Shown piece after piece: positions 26,489 through 35,675 of a DNA stretch of 64,000 nucleotides. The position numbers and the translations under genes are program-made. Positions within the stretch are counted from its first letter, which is position 1. Each line of letters opens with the position of its first letter. The notes below the pieces were generated by a model that was given only the letters and a program-made list of their open reading frames with translations, ran no database searches and had not been told where the DNA came from. Origin of the DNA: Phycicoccus avicenniae (GTDB lineage: Bacteria; Actinomycetota; Actinomycetes; Actinomycetales; Dermatophilaceae); the NCBI RefSeq assembly GCF_018139485.1, contig NZ_JAGSNF010000004.1:273332-337331 (forward strand), given 5' to 3'.

Positions 26489-28027
26489 ATGGCTGAGGTG
26501 GCGCTCGCGGCGACCGGCAGGGTCTCGCTCGATGCCGGGCGGGCCGTCGCCGGCGCGGGCGGGAACGCCGTCGACGTCGCCGTCGCGGCCGCCGTCGCGG
26601 CGATGGCGTCCGAGCCGGGGATCGTCTCGCTCGCCGGCGGGGCGTTCGTGTCGGTGTGGCCGGCGGACGGCGACCCGGTCGTCCTCGACGGCAACGTCGA
26701 GATGCCCGGGCGCGGGCTGGAGGCGTCGGCGTTCGGCGGCGGCGTCCGCGAGGTCTTCACCGCCTACGGGGGCGGGGTGACGATGTTCGCCGGGCACGGG
26801 TCGGTCGCGACGCCGGGGGCGGCCCTCGCCTGCGAGGAGGCCGTCCGGCGGTTCGGGGCGTCGGGGGCCTCCGGGTGGGCCGGGGTCGTCGCCCCGGCGG
26901 CCGCGGCCTGCCGAGAGGGATACCCCGTCAACGGGGCGGCGGCGCGCTACCTCGGGTTCGTCGGGGAGGTGCTCTTCGGGGAGGACCCGGAGGCGCTCGC
27001 GCTCGTCACGCGGGCCGACGGGACCCCGGTGACCGTGGGGGAGACGGTGACGAACGGGGCGCTCGCCGACGTCCTCGACCTCGTCGGGCGCTTCGGGGCC
27101 GCGGTGCTCACGACGGGTGAGGTCGGGCTGGCGATGGCCCGGGACATGGCCGCACGGGGCGGGCTCGTCACCGCAGACGACCTCGCGGCCTACCGGGTGC
27201 TCCCGCGCGACCCGGTCCGCCGGCAGGTCGGGGCGTGGGACCTCGCGCTCAACCCGCCGCCGTCGGTGGGCGGGCCGATGCTCGCGGTGATGCTCGGCGA
27301 GCTCGCCCGGCGGGGGACGTACGACTGGTCGGACGTCCTCGAGGTCCAGGAGGCGGTGCTGCGGTACCGGCTGGAGGTGCACGACGTCGCGACCGACCTC
27401 GACGCCGCAGGGCACGCGCTGCTGGCGTCCGTCGAGCGGCTGGGGCTCGCCGGGCTGCCGACGTCGGCGTCGACGGCGCACGTGTCGGCGGTCGACGCGG
27501 ACGGGCTGGCGTGCGCGGTGACGATGTCGGCGGGCTACGGCGCGGGGATCACGGTGCCGGGGACCGGGATGCTGCTCAACAACGCGCTCGGGGAGCCCGA
27601 GCTCAACCGGCTCGGGCTGCACCGGCTGGAGCCGGGCACGCGGCTCGCCTCGAACATGGCGCCGACGACCGGGCGGACCGGGGACGGTCGGGTCATCGCC
27701 GTCGGGTCCCCGGGGGCCGACCGGATCACGACGGCCCTCGCCCAGGTCCTCGGCCAGGGGTGCCTGCGAGGAGCCGACCTGCAGGAGGCGATCGCGGCGC
27801 CGCGGGTGCACGTGCGCTTCGCCGACGACGGCGCGGCGGTCGTCGAGCACGAGTCGGACCCCGCCATCGCGGCCGCGGTCGTGGCGTCCGGGCTGGCCTC
27901 GACCGACCACGGCGAGACGTCGATGTACTTCGGCGGCGTCGGGGCGGCGTACCGGCGCGAGGACGGGATGCTCCAGGCCGCCGGTGACCCCCGTCGCGAG
28001 GCCGCCGTCGCCGTCCTCCCGGACTGA
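26489..28027 (+). CDS. Gamma-glutamyltransferase family protein
   Basis: A 512-residue N-terminal-nucleophile hydrolase. Like its family it begins with AGRAVAGAGGNAVDVAVAAA, contains GHGSVATPGAALACEEA (substrate loop) and has the maturation site STAHVSAVDADGLACAVTMS with the conserved Thr near residue 329. The later AVGSPGADRI is also typical. No signal peptide is present, so it may act inside the cell, unlike the classical periplasmic enzyme. It may cleave or transfer gamma-glutamyl groups. It diverges from the phosphorylase gene. Confidence 0.88.
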   Translation: MAEVALAATGRVSLDAGRAVAGAGGNAVDVAVAAAVAAMASEPGIVSLAGGAFVSVWPADGDPVVLDGNVEMPGRGLEASAFGGGVREVFTAYGGGVTMFAGHGSVATPGAALACEEAVRRFGASGASGWAGVVAPAAAACREGYPVNGAAARYLGFVGEVLFGEDPEALALVTRADGTPVTVGETVTNGALADVLDLVGRFGAAVLTTGEVGLAMARDMAARGGLVTADDLAAYRVLPRDPVRRQVGAWDLALNPPPSVGGPMLAVMLGELARRGTYDWSDVLEVQEAVLRYRLEVHDVATDLDAAGHALLASVERLGLAGLPTSASTAHVSAVDADGLACAVTMSAGYGAGITVPGTGMLLNNALGEPELNRLGLHRLEPGTRLASNMAPTTGRTGDGRVIAVGSPGADRITTALAQVLGQGCLRGADLQEAIAAPRVHVRFADDGAAVVEHESDPAIAAAVVASGLASTDHGETSMYFGGVGAAYRREDGMLQAAGDPRREAAVAVLPD

Positions 28028-28028
28028 C

Positions 28029-28158
28029 GCCAGACCTCTCCCGCCACTGTCGCTCTCGTCGGACGACGTCGAGATCGCCGAGCCCTGGTGTTGTGGCGAC
28101 ATGATCCGGCGAGGTCGGCATGGCCCGGCGACGTCGGCAGCGGTCGGAGAGGTCTGGC
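28029..28158. repeat. 130-base intergenic element with terminal inverted repeats and internal repeats
   Basis: Perfect 13-base inverted repeats bound the segment: GCCAGACCTCTCC (28029-28041) and GGAGAGGTCTGGC (28146-28158). Inside are CGCCACTGTCGC and an opposing GTGGCGACA, and a repeated GGCGACGTC/GGCGAGGTCGGC motif. It fills the whole gap between two convergent genes. It may be a small non-autonomous mobile element, a dispersed intergenic repeat, or a complex bidirectional terminator. Confidence 0.5.
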
Positions 28159-28172
28159 CGGGCCCGGCGACG

Positions 28173-29540
28173 TCAGCGGGTGGCGCCCGTGACCATCCAC
28201 CGGTCGGTCCGCACCCGCAGCCACATGAGGGTGCCGCGGATCGCCATGAAGGCGGTGAACGCGACCCACAGCCACATGACGGCGTCGTTCGTGCCCGTCG
28301 CGGACCCACCCTGCAGCAGCCAGTCGCCGGCGAGGTGCACCCCGAGGACCAGCGGCAGGTAGAGCACGAGGTTCACGACCATGGCCCGCGCCAGCCACGC
28401 CCCGTCCCCGGCACCGATGAGGACACCGTCGACGACGAAGACGAACCCGGACAGCGGCTGCGACAGGGCGACGACGACGAGACCCGCGGCGATCGCGGCC
28501 TGCACGGCGGCGTCGGGGGTGAAGAGCGGTCCGAGCCAGGGACGCACCCCGAGGAGCACGATGCCCACGACGATGCCGGACACGACTCCCCACCGGACCA
28601 TGAGCCGGGTGGCCGACCTCGTCGTCGCGAGGTCCCCGGCCCCGAGCGCCCGACCGGTGATGGCCTGCGCGGCGATCGCGATGGCGTCCAGGGCGAAGAC
28701 GAGGAAGGACCAGACCGTCGCCGTCACCTGGTACGCCGCGAGCGGCACGTCGCCGAGCCCGGCCGCCACCCAGGTCGTGACGAGCAGGGCCCCGCGCAGC
28801 GCGAGCGTCCGCACGAGCAGCGGCACCCCGCCCCGGGCCGCCGCGAGCACCCGCCCGGGGTGCGCCCGCAGGGTCACCTCGGTCCGCGCGGCCTCCCGGA
28901 CGAGGACGACGACGAGCGCCACGGCCATCCCGGTCTGGGCGATGACGGTGCCCCAGGCGGACCCGGCGATGCCCCAGCCGAGCCCGTGGACGAACCACCA
29001 GCTGAGCCCGGCGTTTGCGGAGAACCCGAGGACCGCCGCGACGAGCGGGGTGCGGGTGTCCTGCAGCCCGCGCAGCACCCCGGTCGTCGCGAGGACGACG
29101 AGCATGCCGGGGAGGCCGAACGCCGACACCCGCAGGTAGGTCGCCGCCTGCTCGAGGGCGGCGTCGGAGGCCCCGAACAGGCCGGCCAGGTCCCGCGCGC
29201 CGACGGCGACGACCGCCGTCGTGACGAGCCCGAGGGCCACGGCGAGCCACGTCCCGTCGATGCCCGCCGAGATCGCACCGGAGCGGGAGCCTGACCCCAG
29301 CTGGCGGGCGACGACCGACGTCGTGCCGTAGGCGAGGAAGACGAACACGTTGGCGGCGGTGAGCAGGACGGCGCTCGCCACCCCGAGGCCGGCGAGCGGG
29401 GCGACCCCGAGCCGGCCGACGATCGCGGAGTCGACGAGGAGGAAGAGCGGCTCGGCGACGAGCGCGAGGAACGCGGGGACGGCGAGGCGGAGCACCTCCC
29501 GGTGCTGTCCCACCTCCCGCGTCTCGCCCACGTCAGGCAT
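28173..29540 (-). CDS. MATE-family multidrug exporter (DinF-like)
   Basis: A 455-residue inner-membrane antiporter with about twelve membrane segments. DinF-branch marks include LVDSAIVGRLGVAPLAGLGV, AYGTTSVVARQLGSG, TGVLRGLQDTRTPLVAAVLG and ALDAIAIAAQAITGRALGAG. Such proteins export cationic drugs or other organic molecules using H+ or Na+. I start at the ATG at 29540, near the first conserved helix. Reading direction is shared with the CoA-transferase gene 60 bases upstream. Confidence 0.92.
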   Translation of the reverse strand: MPDVGETREVGQHREVLRLAVPAFLALVAEPLFLLVDSAIVGRLGVAPLAGLGVASAVLLTAANVFVFLAYGTTSVVARQLGSGSRSGAISAGIDGTWLAVALGLVTTAVVAVGARDLAGLFGASDAALEQAATYLRVSAFGLPGMLVVLATTGVLRGLQDTRTPLVAAVLGFSANAGLSWWFVHGLGWGIAGSAWGTVIAQTGMAVALVVVLVREAARTEVTLRAHPGRVLAAARGGVPLLVRTLALRGALLVTTWVAAGLGDVPLAAYQVTATVWSFLVFALDAIAIAAQAITGRALGAGDLATTRSATRLMVRWGVVSGIVVGIVLLGVRPWLGPLFTPDAAVQAAIAAGLVVVALSQPLSGFVFVVDGVLIGAGDGAWLARAMVVNLVLYLPLVLGVHLAGDWLLQGGSATGTNDAVMWLWVAFTAFMAIRGTLMWLRVRTDRWMVTGATR

Positions 29541-29600
29541 TGAACCCGACGGCGGCGACGACCGCCCCACGGCCCGCCGGTCGGACCACCGTCCGGGTCC

Positions 29601-30827
29601 TCAGGCGAGCCCGAGGCCGCGGGCCTCCTCCCACAGCTCGTCCCGCACCCGGGGGTGGGCGACGTGCTCGACGAGCCGGCGGCACTGGTCGCGTTGGTCG
29701 TGACCGAGGAGCTCGGCGGTGCCGTGCTCGGAGACGACGGCGCTCTGCTGGACGCTCGTCACCGGCTCGTCGAGGAGCGGCACGACGGTCGAGACGTCGG
29801 CCTTGGGGTGCCAGGACCGCAACGCGATGACCGCCTGCCCGCCGGGCGAGTGCAGGGCGCCGACGACGAAGTCGGTCTGCCCGCCGAAGCCGGAGTGGAT
29901 CCGCGCGTCGATCCGCGAGGCGTTGGCCTGCCCGAAGAGGTCGACCTCGAGCGCGGTGTTCACCGACGTCATCGCGCGCTGCCGGCTGATCGTCCCGGGG
30001 TCGTTCGTCACCTCGGTCCGAGTCATCCGCAGCCGAGGGTTGCCGTCGAGCCAGGCGTAGAGCTCCTCGGTGCCGAACGCGAAGGACGTCGTGAGCGGGT
30101 GGTCGGGGTCGAGGGCGCCGGCGTGGTCGAGGGCGAGGACGCCGTCGGAGAACATCTCGGTCCAGACCCGCAGCCCGCGCCGGTCGCGCAGGGCGGCGAG
30201 CGTCGCGTCGGGGACGCCGCCGATGCCGGCCTGCAAGGTCGCCCCGTCGCCGACCCGGGCGGCGACGCGCTCCCCGATGAGCCGGCTGTCGTCGTCCGGC
30301 GCGAGCGGGGTGTGGACGGGCAGGTCGGCCGGCACCTCGACGGCGAGGTCGACCGCGTCGAGCGGCACGAGGGCGTCGCCGAGCGTGTAGGGCATCCGGT
30401 CGTTGACGACCGCGACGACGGTCCCGGACCGCACCCGGCACGCCTCGAGCGCGGCGGGCAGGACGTTGACCTCGATGCCGAGCGACAGCATCCCGTCACG
30501 CGGTGGCGCGCAGTGCACGACGACGACGTCGGGGGCGAGCGGTCCGCCGAGGAGCAGCGGCACCATCGACAGCCGGCTCGGGACGTAGGACAGGTTCCGG
30601 TGGTGGCGCATCCCCGGGCCGACGAAGCACGTCTCGGCGACGACCCCGGGCCGGTCGGGGACCCCGGCCGGGGCGTTGAGGGCGTGCAGGACGTACCGCT
30701 CCCGGGCGGCGTCGAGCACCCGCACCGCCTCCCACGGCATCGCCGCGTTGCCGGACACGACGACCCGTGGGGTGTCCGGCAACGCGGCGAGGTGGCGTCC
30801 GAGCTCCTCCGGGGTCACCGTCCGCAT
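29601..30827 (-). CDS. Acetyl-CoA hydrolase/CoA-transferase family protein
   Basis: A 408-residue family I CoA-transferase with both halves in one chain (AcH/4-hydroxybutyrate CoA-transferase type). Marks are VHCAPPRDGMLSLGIEV, LQAGIGGVPDATLAAL, WTEMFSDGVLAL with the Glu that forms the acyl-enzyme, and IHSGFGGQTDFVVGALHSPG near the end. It moves CoA between short carboxylic acids or hydrolyses acyl-CoA; the acyl substrate is not clear. It follows the haloperoxidase gene by 20 bases in the same direction. Confidence 0.9.
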   Translation of the reverse strand: MRTVTPEELGRHLAALPDTPRVVVSGNAAMPWEAVRVLDAARERYVLHALNAPAGVPDRPGVVAETCFVGPGMRHHRNLSYVPSRLSMVPLLLGGPLAPDVVVVHCAPPRDGMLSLGIEVNVLPAALEACRVRSGTVVAVVNDRMPYTLGDALVPLDAVDLAVEVPADLPVHTPLAPDDDSRLIGERVAARVGDGATLQAGIGGVPDATLAALRDRRGLRVWTEMFSDGVLALDHAGALDPDHPLTTSFAFGTEELYAWLDGNPRLRMTRTEVTNDPGTISRQRAMTSVNTALEVDLFGQANASRIDARIHSGFGGQTDFVVGALHSPGGQAVIALRSWHPKADVSTVVPLLDEPVTSVQQSAVVSEHGTAELLGHDQRDQCRRLVEHVAHPRVRDELWEEARGLGLA

Positions 30828-30847
30828 GACCCCATCGTCCCCGATGC

Positions 30848-32836
30848 TCAGGAGGAGTAGCGGCCGAACCAGTCGGCGGCGGTCACCGGGTCCCCGTCGG
30901 CGTCGCGGACCCGGACCTGGGCGAGCGAGCCGTCGGCGACGACCTCGACCGTGTCGCCGTCGAAGCTCGTGAAGGACACCGAGACCGGCTCCGCGTACAT
31001 CCCGAGCTGCTCCTCGAGGATCGAGGTCGCGACCCGCTCGCCGAGCCGGACCGACTCGTAGTAGTCGGTGAAGTAGTGCACCCCGGCGATGTTCCGGGCG
31101 ATGGAGATGTTCGCCGCCAGCTTGTCGAGCTCACCCTGCACGGTCAGCCCCGGCGTGGGCTGCGGCGAGGCGGGCGCGAGGTGGGCCGTCCCGTCGGCGT
31201 CCGGCTCCGCGACGAAGGCCGGGTACGGCCAGGCGCGCGCCGACCCGTCCGCGTCGTGCATGTCGAACATCGCCTCGAGGACGGTGACGCACGCGCCCGC
31301 GACCGTGGCGTGCCCCGCTCCGTAGGCGGGGTGCGTCGGCGAGCCCTCGGGGAAGGCCATCGGGAGGAGGAAGTTCGCCGAGTCCTCGATCGTGGGCAGC
31401 CCGGCGGCCGCGGCGGCGTCCTGCACGACGTGGCCGTCGGTCCGGGCGTTCTGCGCCGCGTTGTGCGCGCTCACCCGGGCCAGGAGCCCGGGCGGGATCT
31501 TCCCCCGCAGCTCGTCGAGGGCGTCGCGCAGGTCCTGCTGCGGCAGGTGGGTCGCGGCGTCCGCCGTCGCGTTGAGGGTGAGCAGCGCCGCGACCACCTC
31601 GGGGCGGGCCCGGCGGTGGTGCATCCACTTCTGCCGCCACACCGCCTTGAGGGCTCGGCTCGACACCTCGGTGACGAGCGCGAGGACGTGCGGCCCGCCG
31701 AAGGACGCGAACGCGGACCGGGTCCTGCTGTCGGACTCGGGGAGCCCCGGGTCCTTCGGGAACCGCGTCCCGTCGGCGAGCATGATGAGGCAGGCGACGA
31801 GGTAGGCCTGGTAGAGCGCGTCGTAGTGGACGTACGTCGCGACGTCGCGGGGCGTCGTGAGGAACCGGCGATCGGGCCGGAAGACGTCGAGGCCGTTGAA
31901 GTCGACACCGTTCTGGCAGTCCAGCCACGAGGCCCACGTCGTCATCCAGTCGACGCCTTCCACCGCGACGATGCTGCGCTGGTCGACGACCTGGGTGCCG
32001 AAGAGGACGAACCCGTCCTCCTCGGAGAGGTTCGCCCGCTCCCCGGGGAACGTCGACGCCGCCGAGTTCCCGACCGCGCCCTCGACCGTGGCCGCGCTGT
32101 TGTCCGACCCGACGAGGAGGTACTGCGAGAGCCACGGCCCGCTCCGCGAGCCCGGCGTGGAGCCGCGGAAGAGGTCGGCCCCGGTGACGACGGGGGCGCG
32201 TCCCGCGAGGTGGTTCCGGCCGGCCCGGGTCCGGGGCGTCGCCGTCCCCGCGAGGAAGGGCATCGAGTCCAGCTCCTGGCGGATCGCGGTGACGTCCGGG
32301 CCGGACTCGTCCGCGATGGCCGTGAAGGGGACGTCCCGCAGGAGCGCCATCGCGTACAGCTCGGCCATCTCGGCGGCGAGCTCGTCGGTGGCCAGGAGCG
32401 GCGCCGGGGCGATGGCGAACGCGCCGGCGTCGGCTCCCTCGACGTCGTACACGTGGCCGGTGAGCGGGCTGGTCAGCCTGCGGTAGGTCGTCGGGCTCGG
32501 GGCACCGGTCGTGTAGCGGGGCGGGTCCTCGGGGGTGGCGCCCGAGCCGGTGCGGTTGCGGCCCACGGGGAGGGTCTCGAGGGCGCCCTCGTCGTGCCGG
32601 GTGACGGCCCGCACCATCGCGGCGTGGCTCGGCCGGTGGACGGCGCCGGTCGGGTCGTGCGGCAGCGTCTTGTGGAAGCTCAGGGCGTGGTCGTCGTAGT
32701 GGGTCTCCTCGCCGTTGGGGCGGGTGACGCCGTCCCCGCGTCCGCCGGCGGCGGCGGTGAGGGCGGCGCGGCGGGTGGCCGCGGCGTCCCGGCGGTCGTG
32801 GCAGTCCGGGACGGGACGGCCGATCGAGAGGGTCAT
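30848..32836 (-). CDS. Vanadium-dependent haloperoxidase
   Basis: A 662-residue vanadate-binding peroxidase of the bromo/chloroperoxidase superfamily. The vanadate site is visible: KWMHHRRARPE (Lys and Arg ligands to vanadate) near residue 405, HPAYGAGHAT with the acid-base His near 500, and RNIAGVHYFTDYYE with the vanadium-ligating His near 580. It would oxidise halide with H2O2 to halogenate organic substrates. No Sec or Tat signal is apparent, so an intracellular location is likely. It is not inside a recognisable natural-product cluster. Confidence 0.9.
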   Translation of the reverse strand: MTLSIGRPVPDCHDRRDAAATRRAALTAAAGGRGDGVTRPNGEETHYDDHALSFHKTLPHDPTGAVHRPSHAAMVRAVTRHDEGALETLPVGRNRTGSGATPEDPPRYTTGAPSPTTYRRLTSPLTGHVYDVEGADAGAFAIAPAPLLATDELAAEMAELYAMALLRDVPFTAIADESGPDVTAIRQELDSMPFLAGTATPRTRAGRNHLAGRAPVVTGADLFRGSTPGSRSGPWLSQYLLVGSDNSAATVEGAVGNSAASTFPGERANLSEEDGFVLFGTQVVDQRSIVAVEGVDWMTTWASWLDCQNGVDFNGLDVFRPDRRFLTTPRDVATYVHYDALYQAYLVACLIMLADGTRFPKDPGLPESDSRTRSAFASFGGPHVLALVTEVSSRALKAVWRQKWMHHRRARPEVVAALLTLNATADAATHLPQQDLRDALDELRGKIPPGLLARVSAHNAAQNARTDGHVVQDAAAAAGLPTIEDSANFLLPMAFPEGSPTHPAYGAGHATVAGACVTVLEAMFDMHDADGSARAWPYPAFVAEPDADGTAHLAPASPQPTPGLTVQGELDKLAANISIARNIAGVHYFTDYYESVRLGERVATSILEEQLGMYAEPVSVSFTSFDGDTVEVVADGSLAQVRVRDADGDPVTAADWFGRYSS

Positions 32837-32993
32837 GCTGGCCTCCTTCGTCGCGGAGGCCGATGCGTCGCCCCCGATGGAGCCAGGAGGCGGCGGTGGG
32901 AGGTGCTGATACCGGCGCCTCATACCGGCGCCCGTCGCCGGGGGCCGCGCTCGCGGACCGCACCGGACACGTCCGCGCCCTACCGTGGTCGGC

Positions 32994-33269
32994 ATGTGCC
33001 GCAACATCCGTCAGCTCCACAACTTCGAGCCCCCCGCGACGACCGACGAGGTGCGGGCCGCCGCGCTGCAGTACGTCCGCAAGGTCAGTGGGTCGACGAG
33101 GCCGTCGCAGGCCAACGAGGAGGCCTTCGCGCGGGCCGTCGACGAGGTCGCCGAGGTGACGCGGCGCCTGCTCGACGGGCTCACGACGGCGGCACCGCCG
33201 AAGGACCGCGAGGTCGAGGCGGCCAAGGCGCGGGCCCGGGCCGCCGAGCGGTACGGCCGCACGGGCTGA
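32994..33269 (+). CDS. DUF2277 family small protein
   Basis: A 91-residue protein starting MCRNIRQLHNFEPPATTDEV, the signature of DUF2277. Further conserved parts are AALQYVRKVSG and the helix AFARAVDEVAEVTRRLLDGL. The family is widespread in high-GC bacteria and has no assigned function. I start at the ATG at 32994 since the invariant CRNI follows it directly. Confidence 0.88.
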   Translation: MCRNIRQLHNFEPPATTDEVRAAALQYVRKVSGSTRPSQANEEAFARAVDEVAEVTRRLLDGLTTAAPPKDREVEAAKARARAAERYGRTG

Positions 33270-33742
33270 GGACCCGCGCGTCGTCATCGGGGGTCGCCGG
33301 GGCGTCGCCGCAGGTGGGACGCGCGGGAGCGCCCAGGGCGGCGGTGCGGCGCTGTCGCGGGCCGGGCACCGCTCCGCGGGGTCGGCCGAACGGTGTCGCG
33401 CCCTGTGGACGGCAACACGCCCGACACTTTCTCGTGTGCACATCCGGTGGATGGTGAACCTGCAGGTCAGCGCCTCGACGAGGACGGTCCGTGACGCTCG
33501 TCCACAGGGTTACCCACCGACGGTGCACAACCGGCCCGGGCGTTTTCCACCGCTCGTCCACAGGCTGTCCCCAGCCGTTCGGCCGATGTGCCCCGTCCGG
33601 GTTGGAGGGGTCCCCGGGGGCGACCTACGGTTACCCGGCGGACCCGCTGTCGGTGGCCCCTGGTGGACTCTCCGGCACCGGTGGGGTCGCCGGGTCGCAG
33701 TGGGTGTCGTGGTCGTCGTCGCGTCGTCGGAAGGGTTGTCGG
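33270..33742. promoter_or_regulatory. Gene-free dnaB leader with DnaA-box-like sites
   Basis: No protein is convincing in these 473 bases. Three 9-mers match the actinobacterial DnaA box form YYGTCCACA: one on the minus strand at 33404-33412 and two on the plus strand at 33498-33506 and 33554-33562; a weaker TTTTCCACC lies at 33543-33551. The two plus-strand boxes sit in nearly the same 12-base context (CTCGTCCACAGG). The leader may bind DnaA to control dnaB. It is too box-poor to be an obvious replication origin. Confidence 0.45.
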
Positions 33743-35107
33743 GTGAGCATCGCCGAGATCGGGTTCTCCGCCCCTCCGGAGCCCCCGGACGAGCGCGTCC
33801 CTCCCCAGGACCTCGGTGCCGAGCAGTCGGTCCTCGGCTCGATGCTCCTCGACAAGGACGCCATCGCCGACTGCCTCGAGGAGGTCAAGGCCCAGGACTT
33901 CTACCGCCCGGCGCACGAGGCCATCTTCGACGCCGTCCTCGACCTCTTCGGACGCGGTGAGCCCGCCGACGCGATCACCGTCGCCGACGAGCTGTCCAAG
34001 CGGGGCGACCTCGCCCGGGTCGGCGGCCAGGCCTACCTCCACCAGCTCATCCAGTCCGTCCCGACCGCCGCGAACGCCGGCTACTACGCCGAGATCGTCC
34101 ACGAGCGGGCGGTGCTGCGGCGCCTCGTCGAGGCCGGCACCCGCATCGTCCAGATGGGGTACGCCCAGGGCGAGGGCGACATCGACGACATCGTCAACCG
34201 GGCCCAGGCCGAGGTGTACGGCGTCGCCGACAAGCGCGGCGGGGAGGACTACCACGCTCTCGGCGAGATCCTCGACGAGACCCTCACCGAGATCGAGGCC
34301 GCCTCGGGACGGACCGACGAGCTCATCGGCGTGCCGACCGGGTTCATCGAGCTCGACGAGCTGACCCACGGCCTCCACCCCGGCCAGATGATCGTCGTCG
34401 CGGCGCGCCCCGCGGTCGGGAAGTCGACCCTCGGCATCGACATCGTCCGGGCGGCGGCGATCAAGCACAACATGGCCGCGGCCGTGTTCTCGCTCGAGAT
34501 GAGCCGCACCGAGATCACGATGCGCATCCTGTCCGCCGAGGCGACAATCCAGCTCCAGGACCTGCGCCGCGGCCTGAAGAACCAGGACCAGTGGAACAAG
34601 CTCGCGCGGATCATGGGCAAGATCAGCGACGCCCCGCTCTTCGTCGACGACAGCCCGAACATGTCGCTCATGGAGATCCGGGCCAAGTGCCGGCGCCTGA
34701 AGCAGCAGCACAACCTCAAGCTCGTCGTCATCGACTACCTCCAGCTCATGACGTCCGGCAAGAAGGTCGAGTCGCGCCAGCAGGAGGTCGCGGAGTTCTC
34801 CCGGGCCCTGAAGCTGCTCGCCAAGGAGATCGAGGTGCCCGTCATCGCGATCAGCCAGCTGAACCGTGGCCCCGAGCAGCGCACCGACAAGCGCCCCCAG
34901 ATGTCCGACCTGCGTGAGTCCGGATCGATCGAGCAGGACGCCGACGTCGTCATCCTCCTGCACCGCGACCGCGGCGACGTCGAGCGGGAGGGGGAGGCCG
35001 ACGTCATCGTCGCCAAGCACCGGAACGGGCCGACGAAGGACCTCGTCCTCGCCTTCCAGGGGCACTACTCGCGGTTCAACAACATGGCCAAGGACGGCGG
35101 CTTCTAG
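33743..35107 (+). CDS. dnaB: Replicative DNA helicase
   Basis: A 454-residue ring helicase that unwinds DNA ahead of the replication fork. The N-terminal domain has PPQDLGAEQSVLGSMLLDKD. The RecA-like domain has Walker A RPAVGKST near residue 224, FSLEMSRTEI, KLVVIDYLQLM and RESGSIEQDADVVILLHRD. It is not interrupted by an intein, although the gene often is in actinobacteria. I start at the GTG at 33743, preceded by GGAAGGG; the longer open frame upstream lacks family character. The usual rpsF-ssb-rpsR-rplI neighbours are not in view. Confidence 0.96.
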   Translation: MSIAEIGFSAPPEPPDERVPPQDLGAEQSVLGSMLLDKDAIADCLEEVKAQDFYRPAHEAIFDAVLDLFGRGEPADAITVADELSKRGDLARVGGQAYLHQLIQSVPTAANAGYYAEIVHERAVLRRLVEAGTRIVQMGYAQGEGDIDDIVNRAQAEVYGVADKRGGEDYHALGEILDETLTEIEAASGRTDELIGVPTGFIELDELTHGLHPGQMIVVAARPAVGKSTLGIDIVRAAAIKHNMAAAVFSLEMSRTEITMRILSAEATIQLQDLRRGLKNQDQWNKLARIMGKISDAPLFVDDSPNMSLMEIRAKCRRLKQQHNLKLVVIDYLQLMTSGKKVESRQQEVAEFSRALKLLAKEIEVPVIAISQLNRGPEQRTDKRPQMSDLRESGSIEQDADVVILLHRDRGDVEREGEADVIVAKHRNGPTKDLVLAFQGHYSRFNNMAKDGGF

Positions 35108-35441
35108 TGCCGACGACCAGAGAGTTTGCATCCTGGGCGGGAACAATGCGTCCTGACGCGTCCTCATCGTCGAGGGGTACCTGGACGGACGTCAGTCGAT
35201 TCGATGGCGGGCGATAGGGCGCAAGCGGACCACAGCTCCCCAGGGCCAGTTGCTGGCTACAACGCGCTGTCAGCACATTGGGCCCGCAACGACTCGTAGA
35301 CCCACGTCACAAGCCTCAGTCTTGCGACCGTCAAAGGGACTTTGGGGCGAGGGCTCCGTTCCTGTGGCGTGACCGTCCCGGCCCTGTCATAGTTCGTGCA
35401 CCGGGAGGCTCAGGGCCTCTTGGGGGGCGGAGGAGTGGGGT
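35108..35441. other. Gap after dnaB without a recognisable gene
   Basis: I see no convincing protein, tRNA or strong hairpin here. Base composition is visibly less GC-rich than the flanking genes, and the short open frames use A/T freely in third codon positions, unlike genuine genes of this chromosome. Confidence 0.5.
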
Positions 35442-35675
35442 GTGGACACTTCTACGGATGTGCGAAGCCGGATGCGATTTGTCGCTTCGCGCCAGGTTCC
35501 GGTGATGTCTGTGATTGCCTTCTTCATCATCGTTCTTCTGGACACGCGCCGGGAGCAGATGATCGTGACGGCCGGGGCCTTGGTGATCCTCGCGATCGGC
35601 ATCGCCATGGACTGGAAGCGATTCGGCCGCGCACCGAAGCCCGAGGTCATCCGGCCGCGCTACGGGCAGGACTAG
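35442..35675 (+). CDS. Small two-segment membrane protein, unknown
   Basis: A 77-residue protein from a GTG at 35442 with GGAGGAG about 9 bases upstream. Two hydrophobic stretches (VPVMSVIAFFIIVLL and MIVTAGALVILAIGIAM) flank a short basic loop DTRREQ, and the tail is basic (DWKRFGRAPKPEVIRPRYGQ). No family is recognised. Codon use is less GC-rich than in neighbouring genes, so it could be of foreign origin. The ribosome site and the membrane pattern favour a real gene. Confidence 0.55.
   Translation: MDTSTDVRSRMRFVASRQVPVMSVIAFFIIVLLDTRREQMIVTAGALVILAIGIAMDWKRFGRAPKPEVIRPRYGQD

Noticed and set aside
33270..33742. Chromosomal replication origin
   Set aside because: Only three or four DnaA-box-like sites and no dnaA, dnaN or AT-rich unwinding element nearby.
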